From the NCBI RefSeq assembly GCF_017307495.1, contig NZ_JAFKHE010000022.1, positions 62,001 to 126,000 on the forward strand: a stretch of DNA of 64,000 bases, in the 5' to 3' direction. The stretch comes from Devosia sp. (GTDB lineage: Bacteria > Pseudomonadota > Alphaproteobacteria > Rhizobiales > Devosiaceae). Made by a program: the position numbers and the translations under genes. Shown in pieces: positions 17,809 to 27,858 of the stretch. Below the pieces are notes generated by a model that did no database searches, was not told where the DNA came from, and saw nothing but the letters and a program-made list of their open reading frames with translations. Each line of letters opens with the position of its first letter. The first letter of the stretch is position 1.

Positions 17809-18780
17809 TTGACCTTCATTCGGCTGGCGGGACTGGACGAGGTCCCGCACTCCCTCAGGGGCGCCATGGTCGCGATCGGCAACTTCGATGGTTGCCATCG
17901 TGGCCATCAGCATGTCTTCCGCGGCCTCATCGCCCGTGCCCGCGCCGCCGGCGTGCCGGCGCTGATGCTCACCTTCGAGCCGCATCCGCGCGACGTCTTC
18001 GCGCCCGCTCCGTTCATGTTCCGCCTCACCCATGCCGATCAGAAGGCCGAGATCGCCGAGGCGCTCGGGCTCGACGGCATCGTCGTCATGCCGTTCTCGC
18101 GGGAATTCTCGCAGATCGAGGCCGAGGACTTCGTCACCCGCTTCCTCGTCGGGGCGCTGAACGTGCGCGGTGTCGAGGTCGGCGCCGATTTCCTGTTCGG
18201 CTTCCAGCGCAAGGGCACGCCCGCCTTCCTCAAGGACGCCGGCCAGCGCCACGGCTTCGACGTCGAAATCCTCGGCATGCTCGACGAGGGCGACGACCAC
18301 ATCTCCTCCACCCGCATCCGCACCCTGTTGGGCGAGGGCGACGTCGCCGGCGCTGCGCAGCTGCTCGGCTACCACTGGTTCCTCTCCGGCGTCGTGGTGA
18401 AGGGCGACCAGCGCGGCAGGGAGCTCGGCTTCCCCACCGCCAATGTCGCCACCCCGACCGGCTTCGGCCTGATGCAGGGCGTCTATGCCGTGCGCGCCAA
18501 GCTCGGCGGCCGCCTGCTCGATGGCGTCGCCAGCTACGGCAAGCCGATGTTCAACAACGAGCGCCCGCCCTTCGAGACCTGGATCTTCGATTTCGACGAG
18601 AACATCTACGGCCGGACCCTCGAAGTCGCCCTGCTCGGCACCGTCCGCGGCCAGGAGAAGTTCAAGGGCCTCGACGAGCTGATCGCCGCTGTCAACCGCG
18701 ACGCCGCCACCGCCCGCCACATCCTCCAGGCCACGCTGCCGGTCTCCGAACTGGACGAGAAGCTGGGGTTCTTCCGGTAG
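17809..18780 (+). CDS. ribF: Bifunctional riboflavin kinase / FAD synthetase
   Basis: 323 residues starting at the TTG at 17809 (TFIRLAGLDEVP), the best match to family length; upstream in-frame starts fall outside the conserved region. The adenylyltransferase domain shows GNFDGCHRGHQ (HxGH type). The ISSTRIR motif follows near residue 165. The kinase domain shows GRELGFPTANV and ends with FDFDENIYGRTLEV. It makes FMN and FAD from riboflavin in the cytoplasm. No FMN riboswitch is visible upstream. It precedes ileS and lspA, a common gene order. Confidence 0.95.
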   Translation: MTFIRLAGLDEVPHSLRGAMVAIGNFDGCHRGHQHVFRGLIARARAAGVPALMLTFEPHPRDVFAPAPFMFRLTHADQKAEIAEALGLDGIVVMPFSREFSQIEAEDFVTRFLVGALNVRGVEVGADFLFGFQRKGTPAFLKDAGQRHGFDVEILGMLDEGDDHISSTRIRTLLGEGDVAGAAQLLGYHWFLSGVVVKGDQRGRELGFPTANVATPTGFGLMQGVYAVRAKLGGRLLDGVASYGKPMFNNERPPFETWIFDFDENIYGRTLEVALLGTVRGQEKFKGLDELIAAVNRDAATARHILQATLPVSELDEKLGFFR

Positions 18781-18829
18781 GCTGTTCAGATACCGCGAGA
18801 GGGTAGAGACCTCCCCGCCTCAACCTCGG

Positions 18830-18969
18830 TCGCCATCCCGGCGAAAGCCGGGACCCACGGCTCGAAAGTTGGCCTCGCACGGCCAGGGTCCGCCTTTCGT
18901 GCTGGATCGGCACGATGGGGGCGCGATCGTCATGCGGAGCACTGGGTCCCGGCTTTCGCCGGGATGACA
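18830..18969. repeat. Paired REP-like element (BIME-like)
   Basis: CATCCCGGCGAAAGCCGGGA (18834-18853) and its inverted copy TCCCGGCTTTCGCCGGGATG (18947-18966) bracket about 90 bases. Each copy is itself a hairpin and together they form a large inverted repeat in the 310-base gap between ribF and ileS. No gene is seen there. Confidence 0.8.
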
Positions 18970-19090
18970 GCCGGTGGGTATGGCGGGATCGGAAGGCAAT
19001 GTGCCCATCCACGTCGGCGCCGGCAGCCATTTCCCCTTTCACCAACCGCCCCCGCTTGCTAAAAGCCCGCAGCTTCCAAGGTACTTTGTG

Positions 19091-22042
19091 ATGAACGATA
19101 CTGCGACCAGCGGCGCCGAGACCGACTATTCCGCGACGCTCTTCCTGCCCGAGACCGAGTTCCCGATGCGCGCCGGGCTGCCTGCCCGCGAGCCGGATTG
19201 GCTGAAGCGCTGGGAAGACATGGACATTTACGCCCGCCAGCGCGCCGCCGGGCAGGGCAAGCCCCTGTTCACGCTGCATGACGGCCCGCCCTACGCCAAC
19301 GGCAACATCCATATCGGTCACGCGCTCAACAAGATCCTCAAGGATCTGGTGAGCCGCTCCAAGACCATGCTCGGCTACAACTCGGCCTACGTGCCGGGCT
19401 GGGACTGCCACGGCCTGCCCATCGAGTGGAAGGTCGAGGAGCAGTACCGGGCCAAGGGCAAGAACAAGGACGACGTGGCGATCAACGAGTTCCGTGGCGA
19501 GTGCCGGAGCTTTGCGCAGTACTGGGTCGACACCCAGCGCGAGGAATTCAAGCGCCTCGGCGTCGTCGGCGACTGGTCGAACCCCTACCTGACGATGAGC
19601 TTCGACGCCGAAGCCCAGATCGCCCGCGAGCTGATGAAAGTCGCGGCCTCCGGCCAGCTCTATCGCGGCTCCAAGCCGGTGATGTGGTCCGTCGTCGAGC
19701 GCACCGCGCTGGCCGAAGCCGAGATCGAGTACCAGGACTACGAGAGCGACGCGATCTGGGTAAAGTTCCCGATCCACTCGGCCAACGGCGCCTTTGGCAC
19801 CGGCTCGTTCGAGGATTTCGGCTCGTCATACGTCGTGATCTGGACCACCACCCCGTGGACCATCCCGGCCAACCGCGCCATCTCGTACTCGAGCCGGATC
19901 AGCTACGGCCTCTACGAGGTCACCGCGGCGCCCGAGGGCAACTGGGCAGCGAAGGGCGAGAAATACGTCCTCGCCGACAAGCTCGCCGAGGAGACGCTGC
20001 AGAAGGCCAAGGTCGAGGCCTTCGTGCGCCTGCACGACGTGGATTGTGCGAAGATCGTCTCGTGTAACCATCCGCTGCGCGGCCTCGCCGGCGGCTACGG
20101 GTTCGAGGTGCCGCTGCTCGACGGCGAGCACGTCACCGACGACACCGGTACCGGCTTCGTGCACACCGCGCCCGGCCACGGCCTCGACGACTTCGAGATC
20201 TGGATGAGTTCAGCCCGCCACCTCAAGGACCTGGGCATCGACACCGCCATCCCCTTCACCGTCGACGACGCCGGCTTCTACACCGCCGCCGCCCCGGGCT
20301 TCGAGGGCGCCCGCGTCATCGACGACCAGGGCAAGAAGGGCGACGCCAACCAGCGCGTCATCACTGCGCTCGCCGAAAAGGGCATGATGCTCGCCCGCGG
20401 CCGCATCAAGCACCAGTACGCCCATTCGTGGCGCTCCAAGAAGCCGATCATCTACCGCAACACCCCGCAGTGGTTCGTCTACATGGACCGCGACATCCAG
20501 GGCAAAAAGGGCGACACCCTGCGCGCCCGCGCGCTCGCCGCCATCGATGCGACGAAATTCTACCCACCCGCCGGGCAGAACCGCCTGCGCTCGATGATCG
20601 CCGACCGCCCCGATTGGGTGCTGTCCCGCCAGCGTGCCTGGGGCGTGCCGATCGCCGTGTTCTACAACGAGAAGACCGACACCATCCTCGTCGACGAACT
20701 GGTCAACGAGCGCATCGGCCAGGCCTTCGAGGAGGAGGGCGCCGACGCCTGGTTCAAGCCCGGCGCCAAGGAGCGGTTCCTCGGCAATGCCGTGCCCGAT
20801 CCGGAGAACTGGACCAAGATCGACGACATCCTCGATGTCTGGTTCGAAAGCGGCACCACGCATTCCTGGGTGCTGCGCAACCCGCAGAAATGGCCGGACA
20901 TGCAGTTCCCGGCCGGCATGTATCTCGAGGGCTCCGACCAGCACCGCGGCTGGTTCCATTCCTCGCTGCTCGAGAGCTGCGCCACCAACGGCTTCGCCCC
21001 CTATGCGAGCGTCTTGACGCACGGCTTCACCCTCGACGGCGAGGGCAAGAAGATGTCGAAGTCGCTGGGCAACACCGTCGCCCCGCAGGACGTCATCAAG
21101 CAGTACGGCGCCGATATCCTGCGCCTCTGGGTGGCCCAGTCCGACTATTCGGACGACCTCCGGATCGGCAAGGAGATCATCAACTCCACCGTCGACAGCT
21201 ATCGCAAGCTCCGTAACACCATCCGCTGGCTGATCGGCAACCTCGCCCACCGCAAGGCCGACGAGACCGTCGACCATCGCGACATGCCCGAGCTCGAGCG
21301 GCTGATCCTTTCGAAGCTCAAGGGCCTCGATACCCTCGTGCGCGATGCCTATGAGAGCTACGACTACAAGCGCATCGTCGCCGCGCTGTCGAACTTCATG
21401 AACATCGACCTGAGCGCGTTCTACTTCGATATCCGCAAGGACGCGCTCTACTGCGACCCGATCAGCTCGGTCCGCCGCCGCGCCAGCCTCACCGTGCTCG
21501 ACCACGTCTTCGACGCGCTCACCGCCTGGCTGGCGCCGATCCTCGTCTTCACCATGGAAGAGGCCTGGCTCGAGCGGCATCCCGGCGCCGATTCGTCGGT
21601 GCACCTGCGCGAGTTCCCGAAACTCACCGGGAGCTGGACCGACGAGAAGCTCGAAGCCAAGTGGGAGGCCATCCGCGAGGTCCGCAAGGTCGTCACCGGC
21701 GCCCTCGAGATCGCCCGCCGCGACAAGGTCATCGGCGCCTCGCTCGAGGCGGCGCCCACGGTCTATATCGCCGACGACAAGCTCGCCGCCGCGGTCCGCG
21801 GCAGCGACATGGCCGAAATCTCGATCACCTCCGCCATCGAGGTGATCGAAGGCGAAGGCCCTGGCGCGGCCTTCCGCCTCGACGAGGTCAACGGTGTCGC
21901 GGTGGTCTTCCGCAAGGCCGAGGGAAATCGCTGCGCCCGCTCCTGGCGCATCCTCCCCGAAGTCGGCACCGACCCCGAATACCCAGACCTCAGCCTCCGC
22001 GACGCCCAGGCGATGCGGGAACTGAAGGCGGCGGGGCGGTAG
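19091..22042 (+). CDS. ileS: Isoleucyl-tRNA synthetase
   Basis: 983 residues from the ATG at 19091 (MNDTATSG). The open frame reaches back to 18974, but that part is intergenic. Class I signatures: HIGH in [17 protein letters not shown] and KMSKS in [13 protein letters not shown]. The editing domain includes [17 protein letters not shown]. The C-terminus ([20 protein letters not shown]) matches the alphaproteobacterial form, in which the zinc-ribbon cysteines are reduced. It charges tRNA-Ile in the cytoplasm. No T-box leader is visible. Confidence 0.98.
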   Translation: MNDTATSGAETDYSATLFLPETEFPMRAGLPAREPDWLKRWEDMDIYARQRAAGQGKPLFTLHDGPPYANGNIHIGHALNKILKDLVSRSKTMLGYNSAYVPGWDCHGLPIEWKVEEQYRAKGKNKDDVAINEFRGECRSFAQYWVDTQREEFKRLGVVGDWSNPYLTMSFDAEAQIARELMKVAASGQLYRGSKPVMWSVVERTALAEAEIEYQDYESDAIWVKFPIHSANGAFGTGSFEDFGSSYVVIWTTTPWTIPANRAISYSSRISYGLYEVTAAPEGNWAAKGEKYVLADKLAEETLQKAKVEAFVRLHDVDCAKIVSCNHPLRGLAGGYGFEVPLLDGEHVTDDTGTGFVHTAPGHGLDDFEIWMSSARHLKDLGIDTAIPFTVDDAGFYTAAAPGFEGARVIDDQGKKGDANQRVITALAEKGMMLARGRIKHQYAHSWRSKKPIIYRNTPQWFVYMDRDIQGKKGDTLRARALAAIDATKFYPPAGQNRLRSMIADRPDWVLSRQRAWGVPIAVFYNEKTDTILVDELVNERIGQAFEEEGADAWFKPGAKERFLGNAVPDPENWTKIDDILDVWFESGTTHSWVLRNPQKWPDMQFPAGMYLEGSDQHRGWFHSSLLESCATNGFAPYASVLTHGFTLDGEGKKMSKSLGNTVAPQDVIKQYGADILRLWVAQSDYSDDLRIGKEIINSTVDSYRKLRNTIRWLIGNLAHRKADETVDHRDMPELERLILSKLKGLDTLVRDAYESYDYKRIVAALSNFMNIDLSAFYFDIRKDALYCDPISSVRRRASLTVLDHVFDALTAWLAPILVFTMEEAWLERHPGADSSVHLREFPKLTGSWTDEKLEAKWEAIREVRKVVTGALEIARRDKVIGASLEAAPTVYIADDKLAAAVRGSDMAEISITSAIEVIEGEGPGAAFRLDEVNGVAVVFRKAEGNRCARSWRILPEVGTDPEYPDLSLRDAQAMRELKAAGR

Positions 22043-22057
22043 CACTGGTGGCTGACC

Positions 22058-22192
22058 ACCCCCACCCAGCTTCGCTACGGGCCTTCAGCCCTAGCTGCGC
22101 TACCCTCCCCACAAGGGGGAGGGAGGCGCGCGCCGCACGATCGGTTCCATCGTCTCCCTCCCCCTTGTGGGGAGGGACAAAGGGTGGGGGTG
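22058..22192. repeat. Palindromic intergenic element
   Basis: CTCCCCACAAGGGGGAGGGA and its inverted copy TCCCTCCCCCTTGTGGGGAG, about 25 bases apart, with CCACCCCCACCC and GGGTGGGGGTG at the outer ends. It fills most of the gap between ileS and lspA. Confidence 0.8.
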
Positions 22193-22223
22193 CCCCACGC
22201 ACTGACTTCGATGTGGCAGCCTC

Positions 22224-22709
22224 ATGCCCATGATTGCCCGCCCCTGGCTCATCCCCTCGCTCCTCGCCGGGCTGCTCGCCTTCGGGCTCGACCGCGGCCA
22301 CAAGTTCCTGCAGGTGGACACCCTCGGCTGGCGCGGCGGCGAGGTCGTTCCCGTCACCGGCTTCTTCGACTACGTGCTGGTCTGGAATCCCGGCGTGTCC
22401 TATGGCCTGCTCAACGACCTGCCGGTCTGGGCCCTGGGCGGCATCGCCATCGTCGCCATCGCCGCGCTCTTCGTCTGGTGGTCGCGCACGGCCGATGTTC
22501 TCGTCCGCTTCGGCCTGATGCTCGCCATCGGCGGCGCCGTGTCCAATGCGCTCGATCGCCTGCTCTATGGCGCCGTTGCCGATTTCTTTCACTTTCACTG
22601 GCAGGATTGGAGCTTCTACATCTTCAACCTCGCCGATGTGGCGATCACGCTGGGAGTGTTGCTGCTGCTCCTCGACTTCATCGGGATCGGCCGCGGCAAG
22701 CCCGCCTGA
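22224..22709 (+). CDS. lspA: Lipoprotein signal peptidase
   Basis: 161 residues with four membrane helices. The two catalytic Asp regions are present: AVSNALDRLLYGAVADFFHF and FYIFNLADVAITLG. It removes signal peptides of lipoproteins in the inner membrane. A second Met two codons in (MIARPW) is possible. It precedes a lipoprotein gene whose product would be one of its substrates. Confidence 0.96.
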   Translation: MPMIARPWLIPSLLAGLLAFGLDRGHKFLQVDTLGWRGGEVVPVTGFFDYVLVWNPGVSYGLLNDLPVWALGGIAIVAIAALFVWWSRTADVLVRFGLMLAIGGAVSNALDRLLYGAVADFFHFHWQDWSFYIFNLADVAITLGVLLLLLDFIGIGRGKPA

Positions 22710-22805
22710 TCGCAAAGGTGCCTCAATCTGGCCTTACGGCCCTTCATGGTTTATAAGGCCCGTCTCGCTGCGGGTGGGCCGACGTGGGGAACAAGGGAAG
22801 TCTCA

Positions 22806-23441
22806 ATGCTGAGTGGTAAGACCGGGCGGCGGCCCAGTTACAGTGCCGTGTCCCGGGGCGGATTGCTGGCTTTCAGCCTCATTGTCGGCGCGGGTCTCAG
22901 CGCCTGCACCACGACCGAGGGCACCAACGCCCTCACCGATGTCGGGACCTTCGAGCGCGAAGTCGCCGTCGAGACGCTCAAGGGCATGGGCATGATGGAC
23001 CGCGAGCAGAAGGACGAGAACGTCGTGCCGCGCGGCCCCCTGGTGATCCCCAAGTCCGCCGCCGTGCTGCCCGCGCCCGCGGACGCCAAGGCCGACAAGA
23101 CCGCCGAGCTGCTGCCCAAGGACTCCAGCACGGTCCAGATCGACACCACCAACCTGTCCGAGGCAGACCTGAAGCGCCTGCGCAACGCGCGCGTCGTCGA
23201 CCTGCGCACCATTGCCGGCCGGCCGCTGACCGAAGCCGAGCAGCGCCAGCTGACCGCCCGCATGACCGCGGCGAAACTGCAGAGCGGGCCGCGTCCGCTC
23301 TACCTGCCGCCCGACGAATATTTCACCACCGTCAAGGGCAAGGACACCGTCTGCCTCGCCGCCAACGGCGATCTCGTTCCCCTCGACGACAAGGCCTGCC
23401 CGCCCGAGATCCGCAAGGCTCTGCTGGCCCAGGCCCAGTAA
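22806..23441 (+). CDS. DUF3035 family lipoprotein (BamF-like)
   Basis: 211 residues with AAGGGAA upstream of the ATG. A lipoprotein signal (LIVGAGLSAC) places the acylated Cys near residue 37. The mature part is hydrophilic (ENVVPRGPLVIPKSAAVLP, then DLRTIAGRPLTEAEQRQL), fitting a periplasm-facing lipoprotein. DUF3035 is known mainly in alphaproteobacteria next to lspA. From memory, this family has been linked to the BAM outer-membrane assembly complex as BamF; that assignment here is inference. The family call rests on position and general pattern, not a search. Confidence 0.65.
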   Translation: MLSGKTGRRPSYSAVSRGGLLAFSLIVGAGLSACTTTEGTNALTDVGTFEREVAVETLKGMGMMDREQKDENVVPRGPLVIPKSAAVLPAPADAKADKTAELLPKDSSTVQIDTTNLSEADLKRLRNARVVDLRTIAGRPLTEAEQRQLTARMTAAKLQSGPRPLYLPPDEYFTTVKGKDTVCLAANGDLVPLDDKACPPEIRKALLAQAQ

Positions 23442-23508
23442 CATCAACTCGAAAGATGCGCTGACCCGCCGGCATCCCGCTCGGCCAAGGTCCCGCAGGA
23501 GTTAGCAC

Positions 23509-25275
23509 ATGTCTGATTCTCCCGCCGTCCCGCTGGACGGCGATCGCCTTGCCAAGGTCATCGCCCGTTCCGGCCTGTGCTCCCGCCGCGATGCCGAGGG
23601 CTGGATCAAGGATGGCCGCGTCACCGTCAACGGCAAGAAGGTGCTGACCCCGGCCTTCAACGTCTCGATCTCCGACAAGATCAAGGTCGATGGCGAGCCG
23701 CTGGCCGCCCGCCAGGGCACGCGCGTCTGGCTCTACCACAAGCCCGCCGGGCTGGTCGTCACCGAGAAGGACCCGGAAGGCCGCCCGACCATCTTCGAGG
23801 CCCTCGACGAAAAGGGCCTGCCGCGCGTCGTCTCCATCGGCCGGCTCGACATCAACACCGAGGGCCTGCTGCTCGTCACCAACGATGGCGGGCTGAAGCG
23901 CGTGCTCGAGTTGCCGGCCACCGGCTGGCTGCGCCGCTACCGCGTCCGCGCCTTCGGTTCGGTCACCCAGGAACAGCTGAACGGCCTCAAGGACGGCATC
24001 GAAATCGAGGGCATCCAGTACGGCCCGATCGACGCCGTGCTCGAGCGCACCCAGGGCTCCAATTCCTGGCTCGTGCTCGGTCTGCGCGAAGGCAAGAACC
24101 GCGAGGTCAAGAACGTCCTCGGCGCGCTCGGCCTGCAGGTCAACCGCCTGATCCGCGTCAGCTACGGCCCGTTCCAGCTCGGCGACCTGCCTGAGGGCGA
24201 GGTCGAGGTCGTTGCCGCCCGCGTGCTGCGCGAGCAGCTCGGCAAGCGCCTCGCCGCCGAGGCCAATGCCGATTTCGAGAGCGAGATGCCCGAAGGCGCG
24301 CAGCAGCTGCTGCACAAGAAGGCGACCAATCCCAAGCTCCGTGCCGCTGCCCCCGGCAAGGCCCTGGTCAAGGATTCGCCGCGCAAGTCGCGCGACAGCA
24401 AGTTCCGCTTCGAGGACGACGACACCGAGGCCGCCGCCGCTGCCGCGCTGGCCGAGCGTCCGCGCCAGGATCGCCCCGGTGGCCGCTTCGAGAAGAAGCC
24501 CGCCCGCGCCCCGAGCCGCCCGCGTCCGGTCGATCCGAGCGAGATCCGCACCATCCATTTCGAGGATGGCCGCGAGGCCGAGATTCGCGTCAGGCCACAG
24601 CGTCCCGATCGTGGCGACGGCGAGCGCACGCGCGGCTGGGATCCCGACGACAGCTCGGCCAGCAACTTCGGCCGTCCCGCCCACCACGAGGACCGGCCCG
24701 CCCGCGGCCCGCGCCCCGAAGGCGGCGACCGTCCGAAGCGTAGCTTCGGCGACAAGCCCAAGTTCGGCGACAAGAAGTTCGGCGACAAGAAGTTTGGCGA
24801 CCGCAAGTTCGGTGACAAGCCGCGCGGCGATTTCGGCGATCGTCCCAAGCGCGACTTCGGCGACCGTCCGCCCCGCGACGGCGACCGTCCCGCCCGTGGT
24901 GGTTTCGGCAAGAAGCCCTATGCCCCGCGCAGCGCCGACGCCGGTGATCGTCCGCCGCGCAAGTTCGGCGACAAGCCCTATGGCGACCGTCCGCCCCGTG
25001 CTGACGGCGACCGTCCCGCCCGCGGCGGCTTCGGCAAGAAGCCCTATGCCCCGCGCAGCGCCGACGCCGGCGACCGCCCGCCGCGCAAGTTTGGCGACAA
25101 GCCCTACGGCACCCGTCCGCCGCGCGAAGGCGGCGACCGCAAGCCCTTTGCCGGCAAGCCAGGCGGCCCGCGTGGCGGCAAGCCGTTCACCGGCAAGCCC
25201 GGCGGCAGCCGGCCGGCTGGCGGCGGCCGTCCCTCCGGCGACCGCCCGCGCGGCCCCAAGAAGCCGCGCGAGTAG
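23509..25275 (+). CDS. rluB: RluB/RsuA-type 23S rRNA pseudouridine synthase with repetitive basic tail
   Basis: 588 residues. The first 245 are standard: an S4 RNA-binding domain (DRLAKVIARSGLCSRRDAEG) and an RsuA/RluB catalytic domain with the catalytic Asp in GRLDINTEGLLLVTND. The remaining roughly 340 residues are low-complexity and rich in Arg, Lys, Gly, Asp and Pro. They contain FGDKK/FGDRK repeats and two copies of a 36-residue block (PARGGFGKKPYAPRSADAG within). Such long basic tails occur in Rhizobiales RluB homologues and may bind rRNA or drive condensation; that is inference. RluB itself modifies a uridine in helix 89 of 23S rRNA. The rsmD gene starts three bases after the stop. Confidence 0.9.
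   Translation: MSDSPAVPLDGDRLAKVIARSGLCSRRDAEGWIKDGRVTVNGKKVLTPAFNVSISDKIKVDGEPLAARQGTRVWLYHKPAGLVVTEKDPEGRPTIFEALDEKGLPRVVSIGRLDINTEGLLLVTNDGGLKRVLELPATGWLRRYRVRAFGSVTQEQLNGLKDGIEIEGIQYGPIDAVLERTQGSNSWLVLGLREGKNREVKNVLGALGLQVNRLIRVSYGPFQLGDLPEGEVEVVAARVLREQLGKRLAAEANADFESEMPEGAQQLLHKKATNPKLRAAAPGKALVKDSPRKSRDSKFRFEDDDTEAAAAAALAERPRQDRPGGRFEKKPARAPSRPRPVDPSEIRTIHFEDGREAEIRVRPQRPDRGDGERTRGWDPDDSSASNFGRPAHHEDRPARGPRPEGGDRPKRSFGDKPKFGDKKFGDKKFGDRKFGDKPRGDFGDRPKRDFGDRPPRDGDRPARGGFGKKPYAPRSADAGDRPPRKFGDKPYGDRPPRADGDRPARGGFGKKPYAPRSADAGDRPPRKFGDKPYGTRPPREGGDRKPFAGKPGGPRGGKPFTGKPGGSRPAGGGRPSGDRPRGPKKPRE
24877..25110 (+). repeat. In-frame tandem repeat in the rluB tail
   Basis: Two 108-base copies (24877-24984 and 25003-25110), nearly identical, with a 126-base (42-codon) period. 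Shorter 15-base units coding FGDKK or FGDRK precede them (about 24750-24820). The length can change by slippage without breaking the frame. Confidence 0.9.
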
Positions 25276-25278
25276 GCC

Positions 25279-25836
25279 TTGCGCATCGTTGCCGGCAAGT
25301 TCCGCGGCAAGGCGCTGCTGTCGCCCACCGACGACAGCATCCGCCCCACCTCCGACCGCGCCCGCGAATCGGTGTTCAACATCCTCGCGAGCCGCATCGG
25401 CGTGCATCTCGACGGGCTGAAGGTGCTCGACCTCTTCGCCGGCACCGGCGCGCTCGGCCTCGAGGCGCTGTCGCGCGGTGCGTCCGGCGCGGTGTTCGTC
25501 GATATCGGCGCCGAGGCCCGCGGCATCATCCGCGACCACATCGAAGCCTTCGGCATCGCCGGCATCGCCAAGTTGCTCCGCCGCGACGCCACGGCGCTGG
25601 GCGAGGCGGGCACCATGGGACCCTTCGACCTCGTCTTCCTTGACCCGCCCTACGGCAGGGGCCTGGGCGAGCAGGCCCTGGCCTCGCTCAAGGCCGGGGG
25701 CTGGCTGGCCAGGAACGCCACCATCGTGCTGGAAGAGTCATCGGCGGTCGATCTGGCTCTCCCCGAAGGCTTCGAGGTCGACGACCGCCGCGAGTACGGC
25801 GCTGCGGCGGTGCATTTCATCCGGGCGGTGGCCTGA
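25279..25836 (+). CDS. rsmD: 16S rRNA m2G966 methyltransferase
   Basis: 185 residues from a TTG (MRIVAGKFRGKAL). Family features: RPTSDRARESVFNIL, the SAM-binding VLDLFAGTGALGLEALSRGA and the catalytic motif FLDPPYGRG. It methylates G966 of 16S rRNA. It follows the pseudouridine synthase with a three-base gap, so both rRNA modification genes form one unit. A large repeat begins directly at the stop codon. Confidence 0.95.
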   Translation: MRIVAGKFRGKALLSPTDDSIRPTSDRARESVFNILASRIGVHLDGLKVLDLFAGTGALGLEALSRGASGAVFVDIGAEARGIIRDHIEAFGIAGIAKLLRRDATALGEAGTMGPFDLVFLDPPYGRGLGEQALASLKAGGWLARNATIVLEESSAVDLALPEGFEVDDRREYGAAAVHFIRAVA

Positions 25837-25980
25837 CCCCTCATCCGGCGCTACGCGCCACCTTCTCCCCGACGGGGAGAAGAATCCTGCACCCTCTGCG
25901 GTCACCCCTGTTCCTCTCCCCGTCGGGGAGAGGGTGGATCGGCCCCGGCGAAAGCCGAGGACGAGACGGGTGAGGGGTGG
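25837..25980. repeat. Long intergenic repeat, copy downstream of mutL
   Basis: Starts CCCCTCATCCGGCGCTACGC, contains TTCTCCCCGACGGGGAGAA and CCTCTCCCCGTCGGGGAGAG, and ends GACGGGTGAGGGGTGG. It is very similar and in the same orientation as 27859-27984 on the other side of mutL. Confidence 0.85.
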
Positions 25981-26010
25981 CGGGCACGTTGCCGACGTCG
26001 CGCCCCGCCC

Positions 26011-27813
26011 CTACCGCGTCCGCCCGAACAACCGCTCGATGTCCGCCTTCCTCAGCTCCACATAGGTCGGCCGGCCGTGGATGCATTGCCCCGCATGCGG
26101 CGTCGCTTCCATCTCGCGCAGCAGCGCGTTCATCTCCTCGAGCTTCAGCCGCCGCCCCGAGCGCACCGAGCCGTGGCAGGCCATGCGCCCGATGATCGCC
26201 TCCAGCCGGTCGGCCAGCGCCGCCGTCGAGTCCCACTCCGCGAGGCCGTCGGCAAGGTCCTGCACCAGCCCGGCCACGTCCGGCTGACCCAGCAGCGCCG
26301 GCGTCTCCCGCACCGCCACCGCCCGCGTCCCGAAGCGCTCGAGGCTGAGCCCGAGCTTTTCCAGCACCGGGGCCGCCTCCGCGAGCCGCGCGCAGTCGTC
26401 CTCGCTGAGTTCAACCACCACCGGGATCAGCTGCAGCTGGCTCGCCACCGGCCCCGCCGCCAGCTGCGCCTTGAACCGCTCATAGACCAGCCGCTCATGC
26501 GCCGCATGCTGGTCCACCAGCAACAGGCTGTCGCCATTCTGCGCCACGATGAAATTGTCGAACATCTGCGCCCGCGCCGTGCCGAGCGGGAACACCGACG
26601 GTTCATCGACCGGAGCCGGCTCATACCGCGCACTTGGCTCAGCGAAGTCCGCAAAGCGCAACGAGGTGGCAGTCGGTGATCCTCCCCCGCGGGGCGGGGG
26701 AGGGGGCCCAGCGTAGCTGGGGGAGGGGGCGGCCAAACCCGCGGACGTCCCTGCGGCCCCAAACTCCGGCGCCCGGAATGCCCCCACCACATCCTCGGCG
26801 ACGCTCGAACTCGCCCGATGCCCCGCCGCCGCCAGCGCATCGGTAATCGCCCGGATCACCGCGCCCCGCACCGCCCCGGCATCGCGGAACCGCAGTTCGG
26901 CCTTGGCCGGATGGACGTTCACATCCACGTCGGCCGGATCGACGGCGACGAAGATCGCCACCACCGGAAAGCGGTCGCGGAACACGAAATCGGCGTAAGC
27001 CGCGCGGATCGCCCCGACCAGCACCTTGTCGCGCACCGAGCGGCCGTTGACGAAGAAGTACTGGCTCAGCGAGTTGGCCCGCGTATAGGTCGGCAGCCCG
27101 GCGAGCCCCGTCACCACCATGCCGTGCCGGATCGTCGCCAGCGGCACGGCATTCTCGCCGAAATCGGCGCCCAGCACGTCGCCGAGCCGGGCCCGCAGCG
27201 CGCCCTCGCCCGCGTGCCCCGGCCAGTTCGACGCCGTCCGGTCCGCCCCGTCGAGCACGAATTGCACGCCCGGATTGGCCATCGCCAGCCGCTTCACCGT
27301 ATCGGTGATCGCCGCCGCCTCGGCCCGCTCCGACTTGAGGAACTTGCGCCGCGCCGGCACGTTGCCGAACAGCTCGCGCACCTCCACGATCGTGCCCCGG
27401 TTCATCGCCAGCGGCACCGGCCGCGCCTTGATCCCGTGCCTGACCGCCAACCGGAGCCCGCTAGCATCCTCGGCCCGCCGCGACGAGATGGTCAGTTCGG
27501 CCACCGAGCCGATCGAGGCCAGCGCCTCGCCGCGAAACCCGAGCGTGCGGATGTCGTCGAGACCGTCGTCGGCGAGCTTGGACGTCGCATGCCGCTCCAC
27601 CGACAGCAGCAGGTCGGCCTCGTCCATGCCGACGCCGTCATCCTCGATGCGGATCAGGCTCTGCCCGCCGCCCGCCGTGGTGATGGCGATCCGGCTCGCC
27701 CCGGCATCGATGGCGTTCTCGACGAGCTCCTTCACAACGCTCGCCGGCCGCTCCACCACCTCGCCCGCGGCGATGCGGTTGATGAGGTCCTCTGGCAGCT
27801 GGCGAATGGGCAA
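26011..27813 (-). CDS. mutL: DNA mismatch repair protein MutL
   Basis: 600 residues. The N-terminal GHKL ATPase shows IAAGEVVERPASVVKELVEN, DDGVGM and GFRGEALASI. The C-terminal endonuclease and dimer domain shows DQHAAHERLVYERF, ACHGSVRSG and CIHGRPTYVEL, as in MutL proteins that nick DNA. The central linker includes about 19 residues (AAPSPSYAGPPPPPRGGG, about 360-378) encoded by a REP-like element (26680-26737). The frame stays open through it, and the linker is expected to tolerate insertions. Long direct repeats flank the gene on both sides. Confidence 0.97.
   Translation of the reverse strand: MPIRQLPEDLINRIAAGEVVERPASVVKELVENAIDAGASRIAITTAGGGQSLIRIEDDGVGMDEADLLLSVERHATSKLADDGLDDIRTLGFRGEALASIGSVAELTISSRRAEDASGLRLAVRHGIKARPVPLAMNRGTIVEVRELFGNVPARRKFLKSERAEAAAITDTVKRLAMANPGVQFVLDGADRTASNWPGHAGEGALRARLGDVLGADFGENAVPLATIRHGMVVTGLAGLPTYTRANSLSQYFFVNGRSVRDKVLVGAIRAAYADFVFRDRFPVVAIFVAVDPADVDVNVHPAKAELRFRDAGAVRGAVIRAITDALAAAGHRASSSVAEDVVGAFRAPEFGAAGTSAGLAAPSPSYAGPPPPPRGGGSPTATSLRFADFAEPSARYEPAPVDEPSVFPLGTARAQMFDNFIVAQNGDSLLLVDQHAAHERLVYERFKAQLAAGPVASQLQLIPVVVELSEDDCARLAEAAPVLEKLGLSLERFGTRAVAVRETPALLGQPDVAGLVQDLADGLAEWDSTAALADRLEAIIGRMACHGSVRSGRRLKLEEMNALLREMEATPHAGQCIHGRPTYVELRKADIERLFGRTR
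26680..26737. repeat. REP-like element inside the mutL linker
   Basis: CCTCCCCCGCGGGGCGGGGG followed by AGGGGGCCCAGCGTAGCTGG and GGGAGGGGGCGGCC. It matches the intergenic element at 30976-31035 with only a few differences. It is read in frame on the minus strand as part of MutL. Confidence 0.8.
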
Positions 27814-27858
27814 GGGCGATTCTCCTGCGCCGAAATTACCCTCTCAAGCGGGGCTTGT

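Noticed and set aside
24750..25140. CRISPR-like regular repeats
   Set aside because: The repeats are in frame within the rluB coding sequence, with no unique spacers; no cas genes are present.
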